DNA of 10,401 bases from Desulfobacterales bacterium (GTDB lineage: Bacteria; Desulfobacterota; Desulfobacteria; Desulfobacterales; UBA2174_A). The stretch lies in contig JALOPD010000114.1 of the NCBI GenBank assembly GCA_025454075.1, positions 1 through 10,401 on the forward strand, in the 5' to 3' direction. Shown piece after piece: positions 1-6,322 of this stretch (within the stretch, counting starts at the first letter, position 1; every line of letters starts with the position of its first letter). Made by a program: the position numbers and the translations under genes. The notes beneath the pieces are model-generated. The model saw only the letters and a program-made list of their open reading frames with translations, was not told where the DNA came from and ran no database searches.

Positions 1-399
1 GACGGCGTCTTCACCTTTCTCGCCATCCCCGGCGCGGCCGTGACCGAGGCCTCGGTCGGCCGCAAGCTCAAACTGATCGATTTTTCGGACAGCTCGCTCA
101 AGCACCTCGAGCAGTTCGGCATCACCAAGGGCAAGATCCCGGCGGGCACCTATGAAAAAGCGGCCAACACCAAGGACGTCGTCACGGCGGTTGCAGGCAG
201 CGTCATCACCGTCCACAAGGAGATGAGCGACGAGTTGGCCTATCGGCTGACCAAGGCCTTCAACGACAGCTATGAAAAAGTCCGCAAGGTCCACTCCAGC
301 ATGGAGACTTACGAGATCAAAGACGGCCCGACGGGCTGCGGCGTCCCGCTGCACCCGGGGGCCATCAAGTATTACAAGGAAAAAGGAATATTGAAATGA
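1..399 (+). CDS. TRAP transporter solute receptor, TAXI family (C-terminal part)
   Basis: This frame is open from the first base of the window, so the gene starts upstream and only its last 132 residues are visible. TAXI-family receptors are periplasmic proteins that bind a small, usually carboxylated, substrate and hand it to a TRAP permease. The visible part has the C-terminal hallmarks of the family: a helical segment around 'SDELAYRLTKAFNDSYEKV' where the receptor closes, and the terminal motif 'VPLHPGAIKYYKEKGI', which is highly characteristic. The signal peptide and most of the binding site lie outside the window. The next gene, 90 bp downstream on the same strand, is a fused TRAP permease of the type that works with TAXI receptors, which supports the call. 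The stop codon lies inside a perfect stem-loop. The substrate cannot be inferred from this fragment; glutamate is one known TAXI ligand, but many members are uncharacterised. Confidence 0.93.
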   Translation, partial: DGVFTFLAIPGAAVTEASVGRKLKLIDFSDSSLKHLEQFGITKGKIPAGTYEKAANTKDVVTAVAGSVITVHKEMSDELAYRLTKAFNDSYEKVRKVHSSMETYEIKDGPTGCGVPLHPGAIKYYKEKGILK

Positions 400-420
400 A
401 ACGCCTGCGGCGTTTCATTT
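394..420 (+). terminator. Perfect 12-bp stem-loop over the receptor stop codon (attenuator or mRNA-stabilising hairpin)
   Basis: The left arm AAATGAAACGCC (394-405) and right arm GGCGTTTCATTT (409-420) are exact reverse complements around a 3-nt loop, TGC. The right arm ends in a U-rich tract that continues as TTTTAT, and the left arm starts with A's, so the element resembles a weak or bidirectional intrinsic terminator. It includes the receptor's TGA stop (397-399) and lies 70 bp before the permease start. In binding-protein transport operons, hairpins at this position commonly make the receptor more abundant than the membrane subunits, by partial termination or 3'-end protection. That role is inferred here. 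Confidence 0.7.
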
Positions 421-489
421 TATCAATAAGGCTTTAAGCTGAAGAGATGGCTGTATCATGCTGGCCAACGGCAGGAGTTCCCCCAGAGC

Positions 490-2382
490 ATGCGTCAACT
501 AAGTGTGGCCTGGAAGATACCCATTATGGTAACAGCGGTCATAGCCGCTGTTTTCCACTATTATTGCGCCGGGTTCGGCTCCCCCGAGCCCCGCACCTTC
601 CGGGGGCTGCACCTCTCCATGCTCCTGCCTTTTGTCTATCTGCTCTACCCGGCCTGGAAAAAATCCCCGCGGCACCGGCCGAGCGTGATCGACCTCTTGG
701 CGGCGGCCCTTTGCCTGGCAGCCTCGCTTTACACGGTTTTTTACGCCGACCGCCTGAACCAGAGGTTCGTCGGCTTCCATCCCGTGCGGCCGGAAGAGGT
801 GGTGCTGGGGGGGCTTCTGGCGCTCGCGGTCATCGAAGCCTGCCGGCGGTCCATCTCCAAGTGGTTTGCCGCGACCGTCGGCATCACCCTGGTCTACCTC
901 TTGACCTGCCAGTTCTGGCCCGGGATGTTCCACTACAAGGCCTTCACCCTCGACCGCGCCGTGGAAATCCTCTATCTGCCGACCGATGAGGGCGTTTTCG
1001 GCTTTCTCATGGGGATCTCGGCCGACATCCTCTACATTTACATCCTTTTTGCGGCGGTGCTGCTTCAGACCGGGGCCGGGGATTTCCTGATCGAGTTTGC
1101 GGGCTGGGCCGCCGGGTGGGCCCGGGGCGGGGCGGCCAAGATCGCCGTCATCTCCTCCGCCTTGTACGGCACCGTCTCCGGATCGACCGTTGCCAACGTC
1201 TACGCGACCGGTTCCTTCACCATCCCGCTCATGAAGCGCAGCGGCTACACCTCCAGGCAGTCCGCGGCCATTGAAACCGTCGCGGGCATCGGCGGGCAGA
1301 TCATGCCGCCCATCATGGGGGCCGGCTCTTTCATCATGTCCGAAATAACGGGGGTCCCCTATTTCACCATCATCAAGGTAGCGGTCATCCCGGCATTCCT
1401 GTATTACCTGGGCGTCTTTTGCATGGTGCACTTCATTGCGCTCAAGCGCGGGATTCTGCCGGTCGATCGGGCGGAGCGGCCTGCCTTTCGCAGCCTCGTT
1501 CGCCACAGCTATTTTTTCATTCCGTTTCTGACGGTGGTGGGGCTTCTGGCCTACGGCTATTCGCCCTCCAAGGCGGCGTTTCACACCATATGGATCACGC
1601 TTCTCCTGAGCTTTCTCGATCGCAAGACCTGGCTCAACCCGCAAAAGCTCATGGACATCTTTTTCGGATCCATGGTCAACTGCGCCCTGATCGCCGCGGT
1701 GCTGGCCGGCTCCGGCATGGTGGTCGGTGTGCTGACCCGCACCGGCGTCGCCCTGGCCTTCGGCTCCATCCTGGTTTCGTTTTCCCTGAATTCGCTCCTT
1801 CTGGTGCTGCTGTTGGTTTTCGTCGTTGTGAGCATCATCGGGACCGGCATCCCCACGACCGCCTCCTACATCATTGCCGTCACCGTCGGCGCTTATGCGC
1901 TCAGCAAATTCGGCGTGCCGGCCCTGGCCGCGCATTTCTTCGTCTTCTACTACGCGGTGCTGGCCGATATGACCCCGCCCGACGCCGTCACCGCCTTTGC
2001 GGCCGCCAACATCGCCGGCGCCGAGCCCATGGCTACCGGCTTCGAGGCGTTCAAGCTGGGGATTGCCGGGTTCCTGGTGCCCTTCGCTTTCGTCTTTCAG
2101 CCGGAACTGCTGCTGAATGGAACCGCCTGGAAGATCGCTTCGACCTTGGCGACGACGGTCTTCGGCGTGATCTGCCTCTCCGCCGGGGTGATCGGGCACC
2201 TCTTCGCACCTCTCAAGTTCATCCAGCGAATCCTTCTCGTCGGTGCGGCCTGTTTCCTGGTGTTCGCCGAGGAGATCAATTTGATCATCGGGCTCTGCGC
2301 CGGGCTGGGAACCTGGCTTTGGTCATATTTGGAAAGCCGATCGGCCGCGGCGCAGCCGTCGGACGCCGGCCAGGAAGTCTGA
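490..2382 (+). CDS. TRAP transporter permease, 4TM/12TM (DctQ-DctM) fusion
   Basis: A 630-residue polytopic inner-membrane protein that fuses the small (DctQ-like) and large (DctM-like) TRAP permease subunits, as is usual in TAXI systems. It would use the sodium or proton gradient to import the ligand delivered by the upstream receptor. The N-terminal part has hydrophobic segments near residues 10-28, 38-55, 66-87, 103-122 and 125-146. The segment from about 168 onward is the large subunit, with the signature 'GGQIMPPIMGAGSFIMSEI' near 270-290 and a second conserved stretch 'GTGIPTTASYIIAV' followed by 'LADMTPPDAVTAFAAANIAG' near 450-510. The chosen ATG at 490 has an AGGAG at 473-477, a slightly long spacing of 12 nt. 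The frame is closed by a stop at 427-429 and has no ATG/GTG/TTG in between. The FAD dehydrogenase gene follows after 14 bp, so substrate import and oxidation are probably co-expressed. Confidence 0.95.
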   Translation: MRQLSVAWKIPIMVTAVIAAVFHYYCAGFGSPEPRTFRGLHLSMLLPFVYLLYPAWKKSPRHRPSVIDLLAAALCLAASLYTVFYADRLNQRFVGFHPVRPEEVVLGGLLALAVIEACRRSISKWFAATVGITLVYLLTCQFWPGMFHYKAFTLDRAVEILYLPTDEGVFGFLMGISADILYIYILFAAVLLQTGAGDFLIEFAGWAAGWARGGAAKIAVISSALYGTVSGSTVANVYATGSFTIPLMKRSGYTSRQSAAIETVAGIGGQIMPPIMGAGSFIMSEITGVPYFTIIKVAVIPAFLYYLGVFCMVHFIALKRGILPVDRAERPAFRSLVRHSYFFIPFLTVVGLLAYGYSPSKAAFHTIWITLLLSFLDRKTWLNPQKLMDIFFGSMVNCALIAAVLAGSGMVVGVLTRTGVALAFGSILVSFSLNSLLLVLLLVFVVVSIIGTGIPTTASYIIAVTVGAYALSKFGVPALAAHFFVFYYAVLADMTPPDAVTAFAAANIAGAEPMATGFEAFKLGIAGFLVPFAFVFQPELLLNGTAWKIASTLATTVFGVICLSAGVIGHLFAPLKFIQRILLVGAACFLVFAEEINLIIGLCAGLGTWLWSYLESRSAAAQPSDAGQEV

Positions 2383-2396
2383 GGGGAACTTTCTCC

Positions 2397-3557
2397 GTGG
2401 GCCCCCAAACGGCAGATGTCCTCATCATCGGCGCCGGCGTGATCGGCGCTTCCATCTCGTTTCACCTCACCCGCCACGGGATCAAGCCGCTGCTCGTCGA
2501 AAAGAGTGATCCGGCCGCCGGGAGCTCGGGGGCCTGCGACGGGCTAGTGTTCCTGCAGTCGAAGAAACCCGGCCTGCACCTGAAGCTCGCCCTGGAGAGC
2601 CGCCGGCGGTTCGACGGCCTGGCCGATACCCTTGGGAAAAGCATCGAGTTCAAGAACCCGGGCGGCATGTGCCTCATCGAAAGCGAGGCGGAGCTCGCCG
2701 CCATGCAGCTTTCTGTGGCGGAGCAGCGCGCCTCCGGCCTCGATGTCGAGCTGATCGACGGCAATGAGGCCCGGCGCCGCGAGCCGTGCCTTTCCGGAAA
2801 GGTGATCGCGGCGACGTTCTCGGCACTGGACGCCCAGGTCAACCCATATGCCCTCACCTTTGCTTTTTTGCGGGCGGCAGAATCCGCGGGGGCGCGGATT
2901 CTGACAGGGATAGAGGCCAAGGGGATCGAAGTGGCTTCGGGCAAGGCCACAGGGGTCTTTACGGAGAACCGCCGAATCAGCGCATCCGTCGTGGTCAATG
3001 CGGCCGGTGCGCAGGCGGCCGAGGTGGGGCGCCTGGCCGGCCTGGAAATTCCGATCACGCCGCGCCGCGGGCAGATACTGGTTACCGCAGCGGTTCCGCC
3101 GTTGCTGCGGCACTGCCTGATTTCCGCCCAGTACGTGGCGGCCAAGTTCAAGCCGGAGCTCGCCGCCGCGGGCGGTATGGGCTTTTCCCTCGAGCAGGCC
3201 GACAGCGGCAACATCCTGATCGGATCGACCCGCGAGTTCGTGGGCTTCGACCGCCGCACCACCTTCGACGGCATCCGCACGATTGCAAGCCGCATCGCCC
3301 CCGTGATTCCGGCCCTCAAGCGCGTGCCGGTGATCCGAACCTTCGGTGGGCTGCGGCCCTACACGCCGGACGGCCTGCCGATCCTGGGGAAAGTCGCCGG
3401 GCTGGAGGGGTTCATCATGGCGGCCGGCCACGAAGGAGACGGCATCGCGCTTTCAGCCGTCACCGGCGAGCTCATTGCCGACCTGATTGCCACGGGCCGG
3501 ACGCAATTCCCGCTGGACGCCTTCCGCCTGGAGCGGTTCCGGGAAGGTGCGGCATGA
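2397..3557 (+). CDS. FAD-dependent amine/imino-acid dehydrogenase, catalytic (beta/HcnC/OoxB-like) subunit
   Basis: A 386-residue flavoprotein of the D-amino-acid-oxidase (DAO) superfamily, expected to oxidise a C-N bond of an amino acid, imino acid or opine. The N-terminus carries the dinucleotide-binding motif GAGVIG (residues 12-17) with an acidic residue, E35, at the end of the second strand. The C-terminus has the FAD-closing block 'GGLRPYTPDGLPILG' then 'AAGHEGDGIALS', as in HcnC, OoxB and D-hydroxyproline dehydrogenase subunits. The frame stays open far upstream inside the permease gene, but homology begins at GTG 2397, which is preceded by GAGGGG (2381-2386). It lies 14 bp after the permease and overlaps the next gene by ATGA (3554-3557), implying translational coupling. 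The subunit probably passes electrons to the two Fe-S/flavin partners encoded next, not directly to oxygen. The exact substrate is unknown. A perfect 11-bp hairpin lies inside the gene at 2878-2903. Confidence 0.92.
   Translation: MGPQTADVLIIGAGVIGASISFHLTRHGIKPLLVEKSDPAAGSSGACDGLVFLQSKKPGLHLKLALESRRRFDGLADTLGKSIEFKNPGGMCLIESEAELAAMQLSVAEQRASGLDVELIDGNEARRREPCLSGKVIAATFSALDAQVNPYALTFAFLRAAESAGARILTGIEAKGIEVASGKATGVFTENRRISASVVVNAAGAQAAEVGRLAGLEIPITPRRGQILVTAAVPPLLRHCLISAQYVAAKFKPELAAAGGMGFSLEQADSGNILIGSTREFVGFDRRTTFDGIRTIASRIAPVIPALKRVPVIRTFGGLRPYTPDGLPILGKVAGLEGFIMAAGHEGDGIALSAVTGELIADLIATGRTQFPLDAFRLERFREGAA
2878..2903. repeat. Perfect 11-bp inverted repeat inside the FAD-subunit gene
   Basis: The arms CAGAATCCGCG (2878-2888) and CGCGGATTCTG (2893-2903) are exact reverse complements around a GGGG loop. 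The element is within codons for A-E-S-A-G-A-R-I-L, so it is compatible with ordinary coding. There is no T-run after either arm, so it is not a terminator; a T6 lies before it on the + strand. Its arms match 9 of 11 positions with the hairpin arms at 3708-3732 in the next gene. Confidence 0.6.
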
Positions 3558-3844
3558 CCGATTTGAGAATCAAGACCCACCGCCGAGGAACACAGGTGGC
3601 TCTCTCGGTGAACGGTATACCGGTTAAAGCATACTCCGGCGAGACGGTTTTTGCCGTGCTGCTGGCAGAAGGCATTCGAGCACTTCGCCATCCCGTAAAA
3701 AAAAATTCAGAAACCGCCAGGGGCGGTTTCTGCGGTATGGGGGTCTGCCAGGAGTGCCGCGTGACCATCGACGGGGTGCCCGACCGCCGCGCCTGCATGA
3801 CCGAAGTCCGCCAAGGCATGGAGGTAGTCACCGATGGACGATAG
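3554..3844 (+). CDS. Small [2Fe-2S] subunit of amine/imino-acid dehydrogenase (HcnA/OoxC-like)
   Basis: A 96-residue ferredoxin-like protein of the Fer2_4 type, an electron-transfer subunit in three-component dehydrogenases related to hydrogen cyanide synthase, opine oxidases and D-hydroxyproline dehydrogenase. The four cluster ligands are visible as C60-x4-C65-x2-C68-x12-C81 within 'FCGMGVCQEC', followed by 'VTIDGVPDRRACM', the classic plant-type arrangement. The start ATG overlaps the stop of the FAD subunit (ATGA) and has GAAGG at 3543-3547. The gene overlaps the next one by 11 bp. The length is normal for this subunit family. Codons 48-51 are read from a run of nine A's (3697-3705) just before a perfect hairpin. 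The uninterrupted frame gives a full-length family-like protein, while either slip would remove at least C68 and C81. The product is expected to shuttle electrons between the FAD subunit and the large flavoprotein. Confidence 0.92.
   Translation: MTDLRIKTHRRGTQVALSVNGIPVKAYSGETVFAVLLAEGIRALRHPVKKNSETARGGFCGMGVCQECRVTIDGVPDRRACMTEVRQGMEVVTDGR
3697..3732 (-). terminator. Terminator-like hairpin plus T9 on the minus strand, inside the [2Fe-2S] gene
   Basis: The arms CAGAAACCGCC (3708-3718) and GGCGGTTTCTG (3722-3732) are exact reverse complements around a 3-nt loop. Immediately to the left on the + strand is TT preceded by A9 (3697-3705). Read on the minus strand this is a GC-rich 11-bp hairpin followed by AA and T9, the textbook form of an intrinsic terminator, so it could stop antisense transcripts. 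Read on the + strand, the A9 is a potential slippage site. No minus-strand gene is recognisable here, so the function is unproven. Confidence 0.45.
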
Positions 3845-5240
3845 GAAGGTGGACGTCGCCATCGTCGGCGGAGGGCTCGCCGGTGCCGCCGCGGCCGATG
3901 TGCTGGGCCGCCACGGGGCCAAGGTGTTGGTGCTGGACGACAACCTGCACCCGGGTGGGCAGTACCTGCGCGGGGGAAGGCGGTCGGGTGGGCCGCGGAG
4001 CGACGCAATCAGGCGCCGGGGGCTGAGCCTGATCGAGCGCCTGCCCCTGTCCTCCATAGAAATCGCAAGCCGCGCGGAGGTGCTCGGCATCGAAACCGGT
4101 TTCGAGCTTCTGGTTGCGGATGGAAACGGAAACCTTTCGATCGTGAAATGCGAGCGCATCCTGCTCGCCACAGGCGCCCGCGAGCGGTTCATCCCTTTCA
4201 AAGGCTGGACGCTTCCCGGTGTCATGGCCGCCGGCGCCGTCCAGATTCTTATCAAGCAGTCGGGCGTCCTTCCGGCGCATGAGACGCTGGTCGGCGGCGC
4301 CGGGATCTTCCTGACCGCCGTCGCCTACGACCTTCAAAAGAGCGGCGGCCGGGTGCCGGCCGTTCTGAACGAGACCTCCTTTCCCCGGCAGGTGCCGCCG
4401 CCGGGTCTTCTGGCCCGGCAGTTTGCCAAGTTCGCGCAGGGCGGCGCCATGCTCGCCCGGCTGCGGCTTGCCGGGACTGCCGTGCGCAGCAGCACCCGCA
4501 TCCTCGCAGCCCGGGGAGACGAGGGCCTGCGCGAGGTGGTGGCCGTGCGGGTGGACCAAAAAGGAAACGTGATCCCCGGCAGCGAAACGGTCTACCGCAC
4601 AGGCAGCCTCGCCGCGGGCTTCGGCTTCACCGCCAACGTCGAGCTGGCCCAGCTGGCCGGCTGCGGCCTGGCCCATAATTCCGGGTTGGGCGGCTGGGTC
4701 GTGAAAGTGAACGAGGACCTCAAAACCAATGTCGAAGGCATCCATGCCGCCGGCGAGATCACGGCCATCGGCGGGGCGGCCAAGTCTCTGACGGAGGGGC
4801 GGCTGGCCGGCTTCTCGATCCTGAAGGATTTGGGGTTGCTCAAATCTGATGAAATGAGAGGGGAAATCTCCGCCCTGAAGAAGCAGCGGCAGCGGCAGAT
4901 GGCCTTCGCGCGCTATTTCAACTCCCAATACTCCTTTGCACCGGAATACCTGGCCGGCTGGATGCGCCGCCTGCCGGACGACGTGCCCGTCTGCCGCTGC
5001 GAGGAGGTGAATTTGGGCGACCTGCGCCGGGCTGTCGCCGAGGGCTTCGATACGCCCGCCGGTTTGAAAAAAGCCACCCGCTGCGGCATGGGGATCTGCC
5101 AGGGGAGCACCTGCAAGACCATCCTGCTTGATGCGATTGCGGCGCTCACCGGCAAGCCGCTCTCCCGCATTCCCCCTCCATCCGTGCGCGTACCGGTGAA
5201 ACCCGTTTACCTCGGCACCCTCGCCGGAGCAGGGCCGTGA
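3834..5240 (+). CDS. NAD(P)/FAD-type flavoprotein with C-terminal BFD-like [2Fe-2S] domain (alpha/HcnB/OoxA-like subunit)
   Basis: A 468-residue large subunit of the three-component dehydrogenase. The N-terminus has a dinucleotide motif GGGLAG (residues 12-17) with D35/D36 ending the second strand. The block 'LLATGARERFIPFKGWTLPG' (about 107-126) is characteristic of HcnB, OoxA and the N-terminal half of sarcosine oxidase alpha. A second, degenerate Rossmann motif 'GGAGIFLTAVA' lies near 153-163. The C-terminal domain resembles bacterioferritin-associated ferredoxin: C387-R-C389 and then C417, C422 and C427 in 'CGMGICQGSTC', enough cysteines for a [2Fe-2S] cluster with one to spare. The start ATG lies inside the end of the Fe-S subunit gene (11-bp overlap) and has GGAGG at 3820-3824, a spacing of 9. 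No membrane anchor is visible, so the complex is probably cytoplasmic and delivers electrons to an acceptor not encoded here. Confidence 0.93.
   Translation: MDDRKVDVAIVGGGLAGAAAADVLGRHGAKVLVLDDNLHPGGQYLRGGRRSGGPRSDAIRRRGLSLIERLPLSSIEIASRAEVLGIETGFELLVADGNGNLSIVKCERILLATGARERFIPFKGWTLPGVMAAGAVQILIKQSGVLPAHETLVGGAGIFLTAVAYDLQKSGGRVPAVLNETSFPRQVPPPGLLARQFAKFAQGGAMLARLRLAGTAVRSSTRILAARGDEGLREVVAVRVDQKGNVIPGSETVYRTGSLAAGFGFTANVELAQLAGCGLAHNSGLGGWVVKVNEDLKTNVEGIHAAGEITAIGGAAKSLTEGRLAGFSILKDLGLLKSDEMRGEISALKKQRQRQMAFARYFNSQYSFAPEYLAGWMRRLPDDVPVCRCEEVNLGDLRRAVAEGFDTPAGLKKATRCGMGICQGSTCKTILLDAIAALTGKPLSRIPPPSVRVPVKPVYLGTLAGAGP
4090..4105. repeat. 16-bp perfect palindrome TCGAAACCGGTTTCGA
   Basis: An uninterrupted 8+8 palindrome within codons for I-E-T-G-F-E of the large flavoprotein subunit. 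Palindromes of this length can occur by chance about once per several tens of kb, so it is noted mainly because its GAAACCG core also occurs in the hairpin at 3708-3732. No regulatory role is evident inside the gene. Confidence 0.5.
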
Positions 5241-5412
5241 GAGCTCCCGGCGAAGTTGGACTCTCTCCTGTGGAAGCGGCATCTTGCCGCGATGCTATAG
5301 TGGTTGGAAGCCGGTTCCACTTCCCGAAAGAACGGCGCTGCGCACCATGACCGACTTCTGGAGAAGCAGGTCGGCGTTGTGGTTATTTAATAACACGAAG
5401 TCACTATAAGTC

Positions 5413-6303
5413 ATGGAACCCTTGACGATACAAACCGCCCGCCGCAGCCGGCCCGTGGCGGGCGGTCTGCTGGTGCTCACATCGGCCCTGCTGTTCGCCG
5501 GGGTCGGAGCGCTCGTCAAGGCCGCATCGGCGGATCTGCCCAGCGAGGTCATCGTTTTTTTCCGTAACGCGGTGGCCATGGCGTTCCTGCTGCCGTGGCT
5601 TCTGATCCGCCACCGGAACCTGAGCCTTAAAACCAGCTGCCCGAACCTGCACCTGCTGCGGGCCGCGGCCGGCCTGGCCGCCATGTATTGCTTTTTCATC
5701 GCGTTGAAGCTGCTGCGGCTGGCCGATGCCATGCTGCTCTGTTACACGTTGCCGATCTTCATCCCGATCATCGAATGGTTCTGGTTGAAGGAACCGGTCA
5801 GCCGGCAGACGAAAATCGCGGTGCTCGTGGGGTTCATCGGCATCGCCCTGGTGCTCAAGCCGGGTTTCGGCCTGTTTCAGGCGGCCGGGCTTGTGGGACT
5901 TGCCAGCGGCCTGCTGGCGGCCCTCGCCATCGTGGGCATCCGCCGTATGACCGTCACCGAGCCGGTCGTGCGCATCGTTTTCTACTTCACCTCCTTCGGC
6001 ACCCTCGTTTCAGCCGTTCCGCTCGCGTGGACATGGCAAAACCCCTCGGGCCATATGCTCGGGGTGCTCTGCTTTATGGGGGTTTTGGCTATCATGGCCC
6101 AGATGTGCCTGACCAAGGGGTACAGCATGGCCCCGGCCGGACAGGTGGGGCCCTTCAACTACGGGAACGTGGTTTTCGCCGCGCTTCTAGGGTGGCTGAT
6201 CTGGGGGGAAACCATGGACGGATTGACGCTGGTCGGTGCGGTTCTCACGTGTTCAGCGGGGATCATCGCGACCTATCGCAGCGAGGGGCACATCAAACCA
6301 TAG
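5413..6303 (+). CDS. EamA/DMT-superfamily transporter (10 TM)
   Basis: A 296-residue membrane protein of the drug/metabolite transporter superfamily, made of two tandem EamA repeats (about residues 14-140 and 150-290), each with five hydrophobic segments. Family members mostly export amino acids, metabolites or drugs; a few import. Typical marks are 'ALLFAGVGALVKAAS' at the start of repeat 1, 'YTLPIFIPIIEWFWLKEPVSRQ' at its end, and 'GPFNYGNVVFAALLGWLIWGE' at the equivalent place in repeat 2. The ATG at 5413 is the best start by homology, but its upstream sequence (ATAAG) is a poor ribosome-binding site. It lies 172 bp after the dehydrogenase operon, so it may be read through from that operon or have its own promoter; none is convincing. 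The zinc-ribbon gene follows after 19 bp. A role in exporting a product or substrate excess of the upstream pathway is possible but speculative. Confidence 0.92.
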   Translation: MEPLTIQTARRSRPVAGGLLVLTSALLFAGVGALVKAASADLPSEVIVFFRNAVAMAFLLPWLLIRHRNLSLKTSCPNLHLLRAAAGLAAMYCFFIALKLLRLADAMLLCYTLPIFIPIIEWFWLKEPVSRQTKIAVLVGFIGIALVLKPGFGLFQAAGLVGLASGLLAALAIVGIRRMTVTEPVVRIVFYFTSFGTLVSAVPLAWTWQNPSGHMLGVLCFMGVLAIMAQMCLTKGYSMAPAGQVGPFNYGNVVFAALLGWLIWGETMDGLTLVGAVLTCSAGIIATYRSEGHIKP

Positions 6304-6322
6304 GAAAGAGAGAGGTGTTTCA

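Noticed and set aside
447..989. ATG at 447 as the start of a separate protein
   Set aside because: Its product is Pro/Arg/Leu-rich and out of frame with the TRAP permease, which has a better start at 490.
499..2199. Very long open frame on the minus strand across the TRAP permease gene (566 codons)
   Set aside because: It is the antisense of a clear membrane-protein gene, rich in Gly, Asp, His, Arg and Gln with no domain, as expected in GC-rich DNA.
1419..2396. Upstream extension of the FAD-subunit frame through the permease gene
   Set aside because: The extension has Arg/Gly-rich low-complexity composition with no similarity to DAO proteins; the flavoprotein fold begins just after GTG 2397.
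2397..5240. Naming the locus hcnABC (hydrogen cyanide synthase)
   Set aside because: The subunit types match, but so do opine oxidases and D-hydroxyproline dehydrogenase, and the gene order and TRAP context point to an imported substrate.
5347..5409. A 20-codon ORF (MTDFWRSRSALWLFNNTKSL) ending four bases before the EamA start, as a leader peptide
   Set aside because: It has no convincing ribosome-binding site or attenuator structure downstream. Weak dyads nearby (GTTATT-T-AATAAC at 5382-5394; TATAGTG/CACTATA at 5296 and 5402) are not enough to support a regulatory leader.
6236..6322. 29-codon N-terminal extension of the zinc-ribbon protein
   Set aside because: It overlaps the end of the EamA gene; the internal ATG at 6323 has a good ribosome-binding site and starts the Cys motif at residue 3.
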